From Fidelibacterota bacterium (GTDB taxonomy: Bacteria; Fidelibacterota; Marinisomatia; Marinisomatales; TCS56), in NCBI GenBank assembly GCA_013203015.1, contig JABMPO010000015.1, forward strand, positions 1-7,480: a DNA stretch of 7,480 nt, given 5' to 3'. A program made the position numbers and the translations under genes. Each line of letters opens with the position of its first letter. The first letter of the stretch is position 1. Shown here piece after piece: positions 1-5,884 of the stretch. Below the pieces are notes generated by a model. The model made no database searches and was not told the origin of the DNA. It saw only the letters and a program-made list of their open reading frames with translations.

Positions 1-158
1 CCGGTTTCAGCCATCAGTAGCGCTTTTTCCCTGGCAATCCGGCGATCTTGCAAAGATTTATTGGACATGGAATAGTTTAAGAATCCAACAGTCAATAACA
101 TGCTGGTCAATGTGAACATTACCGCTAGGGGTGTTACGCTACCGCTAAAGCACTTCAT
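1..158 (-). CDS. PilX-like minor pilus assembly protein, N-terminal 52 residues (cut by window edge)
   Basis: Only the first 52 codons are present; the gene continues beyond base 1. It starts with an ATG that shares one base with the stop of the upstream prepilin gene (TGATG), indicating translational coupling. The peptide has a short polar start, a hydrophobic helix at about residues 9-28 (LAVMFTLTSMLLTVGFL), and then a charged stretch ending REKALLMAETG. The (A)L.xAExG motif after a single N-terminal helix is typical of PilX N-terminal and related pilus assembly proteins that follow pilV and pilW genes. Unlike its neighbours it has no G-FTxxE prepilin signal; the nearest candidate cleavage would be after Gly6, with no Glu at mature position 5. 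Inference: a minor pilin-like component that helps prime or cap the fibre. It could also be a membrane-anchored accessory protein that is not processed by the prepilin peptidase. The family call rests on a short N-terminus and on gene order. Confidence 0.6.
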   Translation of the reverse strand, partial: MKCFSGSVTPLAVMFTLTSMLLTVGFLNYSMSNKSLQDRRIAREKALLMAET

Positions 159-802
159 CAAATTGGCAGGTCATCAACATTGGCAGCCGACTTAAATCTT
201 CCAATAAATACATTAGGCACAAAAACCCGCCGGCTTAATTTGATTGTTTCATAATCATTTGGACCTGAAGACTGTCTACCGGGAGCGACCTTGGTGTCCA
301 ATCCGAAAATCAGGTCAATCTCCAGCGCTGCTTCAGAATATTTCTTGGGATTTGAAGAAAGACCGTAATCATATTCAACTTTAAAATCCATCAGTTTCAC
401 ATCCCGCAAACCATCATCGATGTAGGTGCCATAATCGGGCAACTCCAAATTTCCATCTAATGGCAGGTCTCCGTCAAACAACAGACCCTTGTTGTTGCGA
501 GCCGTGATCCTGAAATTTTGTAACTGGCCGTTATCGAGATTGATCTTTGTACCGCTGATAACGCTAAACCCATTAAACATACTGGGGGGATCAATAGTTA
601 CTGCGGAATTCAATTCGGATACAATCTCGTCCATGGCCATTCGACCATATTCACGAATATTATTTATCACATATTCCTGCTGAAAGCGGTAATAAAAACT
701 GTTGATACAAATCATCATACCGAGCACGATACTGCTGATAATCATCACGGAAGTAACGACTTCAATGAGGGTCATGCCGGAGTATGTTCGCCTGATCTTC
801 AT
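158..802 (-). CDS. PilW/PulJ-like type IV minor prepilin
   Basis: This 214-residue protein has a class III prepilin leader: MKIRRTYSG, a predicted cut after Gly9, then MTLIEV with Glu at mature position 5 and a hydrophobic helix to about residue 33. The rest is a poorly conserved, mostly beta-rich head of about 180 residues ending in RRVFVPNVF. Leader, length and position between a PilV-like and a PilX-like gene match PilW/PulJ minor pilins, which form the tip or priming complex with PilV and PilX in the inner membrane and periplasm. The ATG at 802-800 shares one base with the upstream TGA (TGATG), the same junction as at the next gene. A GTG at 805-803 would add one Met, but the ATG gives the recurrent coupling pattern. 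No clear Shine-Dalgarno sequence is visible, consistent with reinitiation. The family assignment is firm at the level of prepilin; PilW specifically is inferred from gene order and size. Confidence 0.82.
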   Translation of the reverse strand: MKIRRTYSGMTLIEVVTSVMIISSIVLGMMICINSFYYRFQQEYVINNIREYGRMAMDEIVSELNSAVTIDPPSMFNGFSVISGTKINLDNGQLQNFRITARNNKGLLFDGDLPLDGNLELPDYGTYIDDGLRDVKLMDFKVEYDYGLSSNPKKYSEAALEIDLIFGLDTKVAPGRQSSGPNDYETIKLSRRVFVPNVFIGRFKSAANVDDLPI

Positions 803-1257
803 CACAAATCAAATTCTGACATTACCATAGACATGGTCATTTCCCGAACACGACTTGTGCCAAGTGTGGTAAAATCTTCCCATTCAATCTTTACTTCAAT
901 TTCATAGCGCTCGATGTTGGCATTATCAGGCACTTTTGCAATAGGTTCATAAGTAATAATCGCGGTTATGGGATTGGAACTGCGTTCATTACCTTCCAGA
1001 TATACTATCTTTCCGCGTGGGTCTCCGGCGCGTTCACGAGTCAGTATTCGGCCATCAATGACACGACCACGCCAACGTTCCAATTCCATCCTGATCTCTT
1101 CAAACGCCCGCTCTTTTAACTCGGTCGAACGCAGAATATTGTGGGCATGTACCGCACCGGTAAGCATGGAAATCACGCCGATATTAATTATCAACATACC
1201 TACCATCACTTCCATGAAGGTAAAGCCCTGTTCCAGTTTTCGACGCAGTTTCTTCAA
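802..1257 (-). CDS. PilV-like type IV minor prepilin, TTG start
   Basis: This 151-residue prepilin has a basic leader (MKKLRRKLEQG), a predicted cut after Gly11, then FTFMEVMVG with Glu at mature position 5 and a hydrophobic helix to about residue 38. The short charged head (many E/R at residues 46-75) and the order pilT-pilV-pilW-pilX suggest a PilV-like minor pilin, secreted across the inner membrane and built into the pilus or its priming complex. The start must be TTG at 1257-1255: the in-frame codons just upstream are AAT, CAT and a TAA stop at 1266-1264, and the first internal ATG lies inside the signal helix, after the cleavage site. The TTG overlaps the pilT stop by four bases (TTGA), and no good Shine-Dalgarno sequence precedes it. 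Its expression therefore probably depends on ribosomes finishing pilT, giving low, coupled output. Prepilin identity is clear; the PilV label is by context. Confidence 0.82.
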   Translation of the reverse strand: MKKLRRKLEQGFTFMEVMVGMLIINIGVISMLTGAVHAHNILRSTELKERAFEEIRMELERWRGRVIDGRILTRERAGDPRGKIVYLEGNERSSNPITAIITYEPIAKVPDNANIERYEIEVKIEWEDFTTLGTSRVREMTMSMVMSEFDL

Positions 1258-2306
1258 ATTATGTTAGAGGTAAACAGTTTTGGATTATCGGCGATCTGAG
1301 CAGCCATGGAACGTTCAATGACACCACGTGCCAGCAGCCGTTGCAGGTCCTGATCAAGCGACATCATTCCCTCCGTTCCACCGGATTGAATGACTGATGG
1401 AATCTGGAAAATTCGATCTTCGCGGATCAGATTTCTGATTGCTGTTGTGGCTATCATGACTTCACAGGCCGGAATACGTGCCTTTCCATCTCTAGATGGA
1501 AGCAATTTTTGCGCTATTACGGCGACCAGGCTTTCCGACATCATCGATCTGATCTGTCCCTTCTGGCTGGCCGGGAAGATATCAATGATTCTATCAACCG
1601 CCTTCACAGCACTGGAAGTATGCAGGGTCGATAACACCAAGTGCCCGGTTTCAGCCGCAGTCAAAGCCAGCGATATTGTTTCCAGATCGCGCATTTCACC
1701 AACCAGGATAACATCCGGGTCTTCCCGTAATGCGGCTCGCAGTGCGTTGGCGAAACTATGGGTTGTTGCCCCCAGTTCACGCTGGTTTATCAAGCTCAGT
1801 TTTGAATGATGGAAATACTCAACCGGATCTTCCACGGTAATAATATGACAGCGCCGATTTGTATTAATATGATCTACCATGGCCGCCAGAGTAGTGCTTT
1901 TTCCTGAACCGGTTGGTCCGGTGAGTAAAACCAGCCCCCGGTCTTTCATTGCCAGTGTATTGATTATGGGCGGCAATTCCAGTTCGTCCGCTGTTTTAGC
2001 GATTTCCGGAATTGTGCGGAAAACACCGGCTAAACCACGAATCTGATGGAAAAAATTAACTCTGAAGCGTCCTTTACCTTCCAATTTGGCGGAAAAATCA
2101 ATTTCTTTCCGTTCATTAAACATACGAATCTGGTCATCATTCATCACCTGTGGTAGAATCGACAGCATTTCTTCCTGCTTCAATTCTGCCATATTCAGCG
2201 GCTTCATGGTACCATTGATCCGCACCATTGGAATTGAGCCGACACTAAGATGCAGGTCTGATGCTCCACTGTTCAGAGCATAATTCAATAATTTTTCTAT
2301 TTTCAT
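1254..2306 (-). CDS. pilT: Type IV pilus retraction ATPase PilT
   Basis: This 350-residue cytoplasmic hexameric ATPase depolymerises the pilus fibre and drives retraction, twitching motility and often DNA uptake. The full family architecture is visible: an N-terminal PAS-like domain (residues 1-100, with SGASDLHLSVGSIPMVRING), Walker A GPTGSGKST (130-138), Asp box ITVEDPVE (156-163), Walker B region DPDVILVGEMRD with catalytic Glu204 (196-207), His box TAAETGHLVLSTLHT (216-230), and the PilT-specific AIRNLIRE motif (289-296) needed for retraction. Length matches typical PilT (about 345 residues) and separates it from the much longer PilB extension ATPase. It starts at an ATG 8 bases after the pilin stop, with only a weak purine-rich stretch upstream, so it is probably read on the pilin transcript. 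Its 3' end overlaps the next prepilin gene by four bases. PilU is less likely because the AIRNLIRE motif and the C-terminus are PilT-like. Confidence 0.96.
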   Translation of the reverse strand: MKIEKLLNYALNSGASDLHLSVGSIPMVRINGTMKPLNMAELKQEEMLSILPQVMNDDQIRMFNERKEIDFSAKLEGKGRFRVNFFHQIRGLAGVFRTIPEIAKTADELELPPIINTLAMKDRGLVLLTGPTGSGKSTTLAAMVDHINTNRRCHIITVEDPVEYFHHSKLSLINQRELGATTHSFANALRAALREDPDVILVGEMRDLETISLALTAAETGHLVLSTLHTSSAVKAVDRIIDIFPASQKGQIRSMMSESLVAVIAQKLLPSRDGKARIPACEVMIATTAIRNLIREDRIFQIPSVIQSGGTEGMMSLDQDLQRLLARGVIERSMAAQIADNPKLFTSNII

Positions 2307-2314
2307 TCAGATAA

Positions 2315-2734
2315 TTATTCTTCAGCATCCTTGCCAAAGACACCGTAACCCAGGAACTTACCCCGCTCGACGTCAAAACGGATTTCTTTTCCAGCACCAC
2401 CAACCATATCCTCAAGACTGGTAGCTTTCAGTTCGTCTGGTAAACCTGAAATGTCAAAACTCCATTGCCGCAGAGTTCCCCGGTCTATTTCAAGATATTT
2501 GCCGCGACTTAAATCTTCGACGGAACCAGGCCATTCACCTGAGTCCTGACGAAACAGACGTGCATTTTTATATAATGCGCTGAGGGTACTTCTGGCATCG
2601 GAGGCACGAGCGCTTTCAACGTATCTGATATAGGTTGGTACCGCGATTGCAGCGAGAATGGCCACAATCACAACTACAACCATAATTTCAATCATCGTAA
2701 AACCAGATTGATGGCGTTTTAAGGTCCCTTTCAT
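2315..2734 (-). CDS. Type IV pilin (probable major pilin, PilA/PilE-like)
   Basis: This 139-residue prepilin has an 11-residue leader (MKGTLKRHQSG) followed by FTMIEIMVVVVIVAILAAIAVPTY, a textbook type IVa signal and N-terminal helix with Glu at mature position 5 and the conserved Pro22. The mature protein is about 128 residues. The helix continues through RYVESARASDARSTLSALYKNARLF, followed by DSGEWPGSVEDL, a segment common in short bacterial pilins. There are no cysteines, so it lacks the C-terminal disulfide loop of proteobacterial PilA/PilE. It is the first gene of the pilus cluster, with its own Shine-Dalgarno sequence (AGGAGCT at 2751-2745, 10 bases from the ATG) and a probable promoter upstream, as expected for the most strongly expressed subunit. 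It is processed by a prepilin peptidase not present here and assembled into the fibre. It could instead be a type II secretion pseudopilin, but the adjoining pilT argues for a pilus. Confidence 0.9.
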   Translation of the reverse strand: MKGTLKRHQSGFTMIEIMVVVVIVAILAAIAVPTYIRYVESARASDARSTLSALYKNARLFRQDSGEWPGSVEDLSRGKYLEIDRGTLRQWSFDISGLPDELKATSLEDMVGGAGKEIRFDVERGKFLGYGVFGKDAEE

Positions 2735-2744
2735 ATCAATTTTC

Positions 2745-2751
2745 AGCTCCT
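2745..2751 (-). promoter_or_regulatory. Shine-Dalgarno sequence of the pilin gene
   Basis: AGGAGCT on the minus strand, 10 bases before the pilin ATG at 2734. It is the only strong ribosome binding site in the pilus cluster; the four downstream genes lack one. This fits high translation of the pilin and coupled, lower translation of the rest. Confidence 0.75.
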
Positions 2752-2815
2752 GTTATTTAAAGGGTCATTTTTGGGGATTCAAATTTTTTCATGTCGATGT
2801 GTAATGTGATCATAG

Positions 2816-2844
2816 AATTTAATAGTTGTTCAAATAATCAGCAA
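2816..2844 (-). promoter_or_regulatory. Possible sigma70-type promoter of the pilus operon
   Basis: On the minus strand TTGCTG (2844-2839) and TAAATT (2821-2816) are separated by 17 bases; each matches the consensus at 4 of 6 positions. Transcription would start near 2809, giving a leader of about 75 bases. No sigma54 -24/-12 pair (GG-N10-GC) is seen at this TTGC or elsewhere in the region. The match is weak in AT-rich DNA. Confidence 0.3.
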
Positions 2845-2907
2845 CTTCATAAACAGGATAAATGGATATTGTTTCTGCCGCTTTGGAATCACTGCCAGGT
2901 CATTGTT

Positions 2908-2925
2908 AATGCGCTTATCCGCATT
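2908..2925. repeat. Small hairpin, 6-bp stem and 6-base loop
   Basis: AATGCG and CGCATT flank CTTATC, forming a perfect 6-bp stem. On the plus strand it is followed by GTATTTTATT, which is T-rich, but no gene on that strand would use it. On the minus strand, the direction of pip, the following bases are not T-rich. It may be a weak or Rho-dependent stop after pip, or chance. Confidence 0.3.
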
Positions 2926-3093
2926 GTATTTTATTGGTTCGAATTCCTTCGACAGCATTTTATTTCTATCCACAAATCATTATCCTATGAAAAGTATTCC
3001 TTAGTGTGAATTGCAGCTCCAATCATACCAAAATTGCAGATATTATTCATCATTTCGACGTTAGCTGGATGTTCTTCCGAATTATGAAGGATT

Positions 3094-4041
3094 CTACAAA
3101 TCGGAATACTTATTGGTGTACTCAATTAACTTGGCTAAAATTCCAGGCTCACTCATGGAATGGCCGGCATCGGGAATAACCTGAAAATCGACTTCCGGCC
3201 ACACGCCCTGCAGATCCCAGGCGGTAGTCATGGGGCAAACAACATCGTAGCGCCCCTGCACAATAACAGCCGGAATGTGACGAATCCGATCAATATTGTC
3301 CAATAACTGATCTTCGGACTCCAGAAAACCACCGTTGGTAAAGTAGTGGCATTCTATTCGGGCAAAAGCTTCGGCAAACTGGCTTTTCCCAAACCGATCC
3401 AGCAATAATTTGTTTGGGTGTAGCTTGCTGGTACTACCTTCCCAGATACTCCAGGCTCGGGCGGCTGCCAATCTGACTTCAGGATCATCATCCGTTAACC
3501 GCTTGTAATAGGCCGCCAGCAAATCCCCCCGCTCAGTTTCAGGAATTAGCTCAAGATATTTATCCCAGGCGTCAGGGAAAATGTGACTGGCACCATCCTG
3601 ATAAAACCAATTTAATTCTGATTTTCGCAACAGGAAAATGCCCCTCAGAATTAGCGCCGTACAGCGTTCCGGGTGAGACTGACTATACGCCAATGCCAGG
3701 GTGCTACCCCAGCTCCCGCCAAAAACAGTCCAACGATTAATACCAAGCTGTTCCCTGATCTTTTCGATATCAGCTACCAGGTCCCAGGTAGTGTTTTCAC
3801 GCAATTCGGCAAATGGTTTGCTTTTTCCACAGCCACGCTGATCAAATAGGATCAACCGCCATTTCTCAGGATCAAAATACTGACGATAGATTGGTTCGAT
3901 CCCGCCACCGGGTCCGCCATGGAGAAAAACAGCCGGTTTTCCAGCCGGATTTCCGGATTGTTGCAAGTGGATCTCATGCAAGTCTGAGACTTGCAGTTTA
4001 AATTCGTTAAAGGGTTCAATTGGTGGGAAAAGATGGTTCAT
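3094..4041 (-). CDS. pip: Proline iminopeptidase (peptidase family S33)
   Basis: This 315-residue cytoplasmic alpha/beta hydrolase removes N-terminal proline from peptides (EC 3.4.11.5), a late step in peptide recycling. Length and motifs match the bacterial Pip family throughout: PPIEPF near the start, the oxyanion-hole HGGPGGG (41-47), LFDQRGCGKS (65-74), the nucleophile elbow GGSWGS with Ser110, ARAWSIWEG (194-202), the substrate-binding stretch ARIECHYF (227-234), and then Asp266 in QGRYDVVCP and His294 in DAGHSMSEPG completing the triad. No signal peptide or membrane segment is present. The ATG lies about 70 bases past the transhydrogenase terminator. No Shine-Dalgarno sequence is visible, so translation may be weak or the leader very short. 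It looks monocistronic and functionally unrelated to either neighbouring operon. Confidence 0.95.
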   Translation of the reverse strand: MNHLFPPIEPFNEFKLQVSDLHEIHLQQSGNPAGKPAVFLHGGPGGGIEPIYRQYFDPEKWRLILFDQRGCGKSKPFAELRENTTWDLVADIEKIREQLGINRWTVFGGSWGSTLALAYSQSHPERCTALILRGIFLLRKSELNWFYQDGASHIFPDAWDKYLELIPETERGDLLAAYYKRLTDDDPEVRLAAARAWSIWEGSTSKLHPNKLLLDRFGKSQFAEAFARIECHYFTNGGFLESEDQLLDNIDRIRHIPAVIVQGRYDVVCPMTTAWDLQGVWPEVDFQVIPDAGHSMSEPGILAKLIEYTNKYSDL

Positions 4042-4065
4042 TGAGATACTGTTTTTAATTGGACA

Positions 4066-4071
4066 ATTGTA
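4066..4071 (-). promoter_or_regulatory. Possible -10 element for pip
   Basis: TACAAT on the minus strand matches the sigma70 -10 consensus at 5 of 6 positions and would place the transcript start near 4059, about 18 bases before the pip ATG. No good -35 box is seen at 16-18 bases upstream. The terminator just upstream means pip needs its own promoter, which must lie in the roughly 70 bases at 4042-4111. Confidence 0.3.
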
Positions 4072-4111
4072 CGATAAAGAATATAAAGAAAAATATGATA
4101 GTGTAAGAAAA

Positions 4112-4145
4112 GAAATAAGGGGATTTGATCAAATCCCCTTATTTC
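4112..4145 (-). terminator. Rho-independent terminator of the pnt operon (perfect 34-nt palindrome)
   Basis: The stretch is an exact inverted repeat centred on GATC (4127-4130). As RNA it gives a 15-bp stem with a 4-base loop; the stem core is AAGGGGATTT/AAATCCCCTT. On the minus strand it is followed by TTTTCTT, a U-rich tail. It begins about 25 bases after the pntB stop. Because the arms are symmetric and A/T-flanked, it could also stop transcription on the opposite strand. It separates the pnt operon from pip. Confidence 0.88.
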
Positions 4146-4169
4146 CTTAATGATCTGTTTATTGTCGAA

Positions 4170-5567
4170 CTATTTTAATTCGGCAACCAATTTAGATACG
4201 GTATCTTTCGCATCTCCGAATAACATTATAGTATTGTCATTATAAAACAATTCATTGTCAATCCCAGCAAATCCCGGATTCATGCTGCGCTTGAGAACGA
4301 ATACAGTTCCGGCACGATCCACGTTCAAAATCGGCATGCCGTAAATGGGACTTGCGGTATCGTGGCGGGCAGCCGGGTTGACAACATCGTTGGCTCCAAT
4401 CACCAAAGCCACTTCGGTCTCCTCAAACTCCGGATTGATCTGATCCAGGTCATACAGGTTATCATAGGGTACATTCGCCTCTGCCAACAGGACATTCATG
4501 TGCCCTGGCATGCGACCGGCAACCGGATGAATGGCATACTTCACTTTGACACCCTTGGCTTCCAGGATTTTTTCCAGCTCATGGACTGTATGCTGAGCCT
4601 GAGCGACCGCCATTCCATAACCGGGCACTATTACAACCTGACGGGCATTTTCAAATATTACTACTGTGTCTTCAGCCTCATAAGATTTTACCGGTTTAGC
4701 GGTTACTTGAGCGCCTTTTCCGGGAGCATGATCATCACCGCCAAAGCCGGCAAACAACACATTCCAGACCGTTCGATTCATTCCCTTGCACATGATATTC
4801 GTCAGAATTATTCCACTGGCACCTACCAGCGATCCGCTGATTATCAATGCATAATTGGCAAGCACAAATCCGGTGGCCGCGGCAGCGATCCCGGAAAAGG
4901 AATTCAACAGGGAAATAACCACCGGCATATCTGCTCCGCCGATGGGAATTACAAACATGTAACCCAATACCAAAGCGACAATTATTATCCCCAGCACATA
5001 ATTAGCCATATCGCCGGTAGTCATTACTGAAGCAACCAGCAAAGCAAAGGTAGTAATCAGTAATAAACTGTTTATTACCTGTTGGCCTTTGAAAAGAATC
5101 GGAGCACCCCGCATAATCCCCTGCAATTTGGCAAAAGCAACGATACTGCCGGTAAAAGTGATGCCGCCGATTATAATACTGAGCCCGATAGCTGACATTG
5201 TGAAACCGGGGATAGCATTTACGCCGGTTGCCAAACGATAGAATTCCGCTGCCGCCACCAGAACCGAAGCACCACCACCAAATCCATTAAAAATTGCTAC
5301 CATCTGCGGCACGGCTGTCATCTCGACCTTTTTTGCCACATAAGCACCAATTGCACCACCAATTATTATTCCGGCAATAATCAGTGTATAATCAATAACT
5401 TCCCGATAAACTAAAGTAGCAACAATAGCTATCAGCATTCCCACCGCCGCCATTTGATTTCCCCGGGGAGCAGTTTTGGGATGGGACAACTGTTTTAATC
5501 CTATGATAAATAATACCGCCGACAGCAAGTAGGCCATCGGAATAATAATTTCTTGAATCATTTCCAT
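4170..5567 (-). CDS. pntB: NAD(P)+ transhydrogenase beta subunit PntB
   Basis: Membrane subunit with the NADP(H)-binding domain of the proton-translocating transhydrogenase, which couples proton entry to hydride transfer from NADH to NADP+. The product is 465 residues from the preferred ATG at 5567. A GTG at 5579 would add four residues and overlap pntAB by four bases, but the ATG has a GAGG Shine-Dalgarno six bases upstream. Numbering here is from the GTG. About eight to nine transmembrane helices span residues 10-265, including GGADMPVVISLLNSFSG with Asp217 and Asn226, matching the E. coli TM13 region. The Rossmann-like NADP domain (about 305-469) has VPGYGMAVAQAQ (318-329), HPVAGRMPGHMNVLLAEA (351-368), GANDVVNPAA (395-404), KRSMNPGFAGIDN (430-442) and GDAK (455-458). 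The residue aligned with E. coli beta-His91 is Asn98. It is the last gene of the operon, followed by a strong terminator. Confidence 0.96.
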   Translation of the reverse strand: MEMIQEIIIPMAYLLSAVLFIIGLKQLSHPKTAPRGNQMAAVGMLIAIVATLVYREVIDYTLIIAGIIIGGAIGAYVAKKVEMTAVPQMVAIFNGFGGGASVLVAAAEFYRLATGVNAIPGFTMSAIGLSIIIGGITFTGSIVAFAKLQGIMRGAPILFKGQQVINSLLLITTFALLVASVMTTGDMANYVLGIIIVALVLGYMFVIPIGGADMPVVISLLNSFSGIAAAATGFVLANYALIISGSLVGASGIILTNIMCKGMNRTVWNVLFAGFGGDDHAPGKGAQVTAKPVKSYEAEDTVVIFENARQVVIVPGYGMAVAQAQHTVHELEKILEAKGVKVKYAIHPVAGRMPGHMNVLLAEANVPYDNLYDLDQINPEFEETEVALVIGANDVVNPAARHDTASPIYGMPILNVDRAGTVFVLKRSMNPGFAGIDNELFYNDNTIMLFGDAKDTVSKLVAELK

Positions 5568-5575
5568 AGCCGGCC

Positions 5576-5884
5576 TCACTTACGCTTAAACATTTTTAAC
5601 ATGCGATCCGTGACCATAAATCCGCCCACAACATTAATAGTCGCAAACACAATGGCTACAAATCCAAGTATTGCTGTGATATTGAGATCACCAAAGAAAG
5701 TCTCGATTCGCAGTTCCGTAAATCCGGCAGCGATGAGAGCACCCACGATTGTAATTCCGGAAATTGCATTTGATCCGGACATCAATGGCGTATGGAGGGT
5801 TGGCGGTACTTTTGTTATCACTTCAAATCCGACAAAAATCGCCAGCACAAATACATATATTTGGATTAAAAGATCCGCGCTCAT
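5576..5884 (-). CDS. pntAB: NAD(P)+ transhydrogenase small membrane subunit (alpha-2, PntAB)
   Basis: This 102-residue membrane protein corresponds to the C-terminal part of E. coli PntA. It has three predicted helices, at about residues 4-23, 39-56 and 68-92, and ends in the basic TDRMLKMFKRK signature. The conserved loop-helix motif HTPLMSGSNAISGI starts at His31. It forms part of the proton channel (domain II) with PntB. In E. coli the domain is fused to the NAD-binding part; the separate three-gene form is found in Rhodospirillum, Thermus and many other bacteria. The ATG overlaps the pntAA stop by four bases (ATGA), and a strong GGGAGGAG lies immediately upstream within the end of pntAA. 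Position 42, which I recall as a functional His in Thermus (NAIHGI), is Ser here. Identity is secure from motifs and operon position. Confidence 0.95.
   Translation of the reverse strand: MSADLLIQIYVFVLAIFVGFEVITKVPPTLHTPLMSGSNAISGITIVGALIAAGFTELRIETFFGDLNITAILGFVAIVFATINVVGGFMVTDRMLKMFKRK

Larger units (their letters stand above)
2735..3093. other. 359-base intergenic stretch between pip and the pilin gene
   Basis: No convincing gene is present on either strand. The stretch carries the pilin ribosome binding site and a weak promoter candidate at its low-coordinate end. Two small hairpins are visible: AATGCG-CTTATC-CGCATT (2908-2925) and TCGAA-TTCC-TTCGA (2939-2952). A 72-codon plus-strand frame at 2791-3009 has no good ribosome binding site and a composition like random AT-rich DNA. 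No clear U-tailed terminator follows the pip stop codon, so where pip transcription ends is unresolved. Confidence 0.6.

Noticed and set aside
1390..1809. 139-codon plus-strand frame antisense to pilT
   Set aside because: It is a shadow of the conserved pilT coding region with no independent support.
2839..2860. Sigma54-type promoter before the pilin gene, as in Pseudomonas pilA
   Set aside because: A TTGC is present, but the bases 12 upstream of its GC are GT rather than GG, so the -24 element is missing.
2791..3009. 72-codon plus-strand frame in the intergenic gap
   Set aside because: It has no properly spaced ribosome binding site, no recognisable domain, and a composition like chance AT-rich translation. 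It runs against the direction of every other gene.
2992..3111. AAGTATTCC (2992-3000) and GGAATACTT (3103-3111) as an inverted repeat around the end of pip
   Set aside because: Nine bases separated by 102, with one arm inside the conserved-length C-terminus of pip. Likely chance.
4362..5030. 222-codon plus-strand frame antisense to pntB
   Set aside because: It lies entirely inside the well-supported pntB gene on the opposite strand, and its translation shows no motifs. It is a shadow frame.
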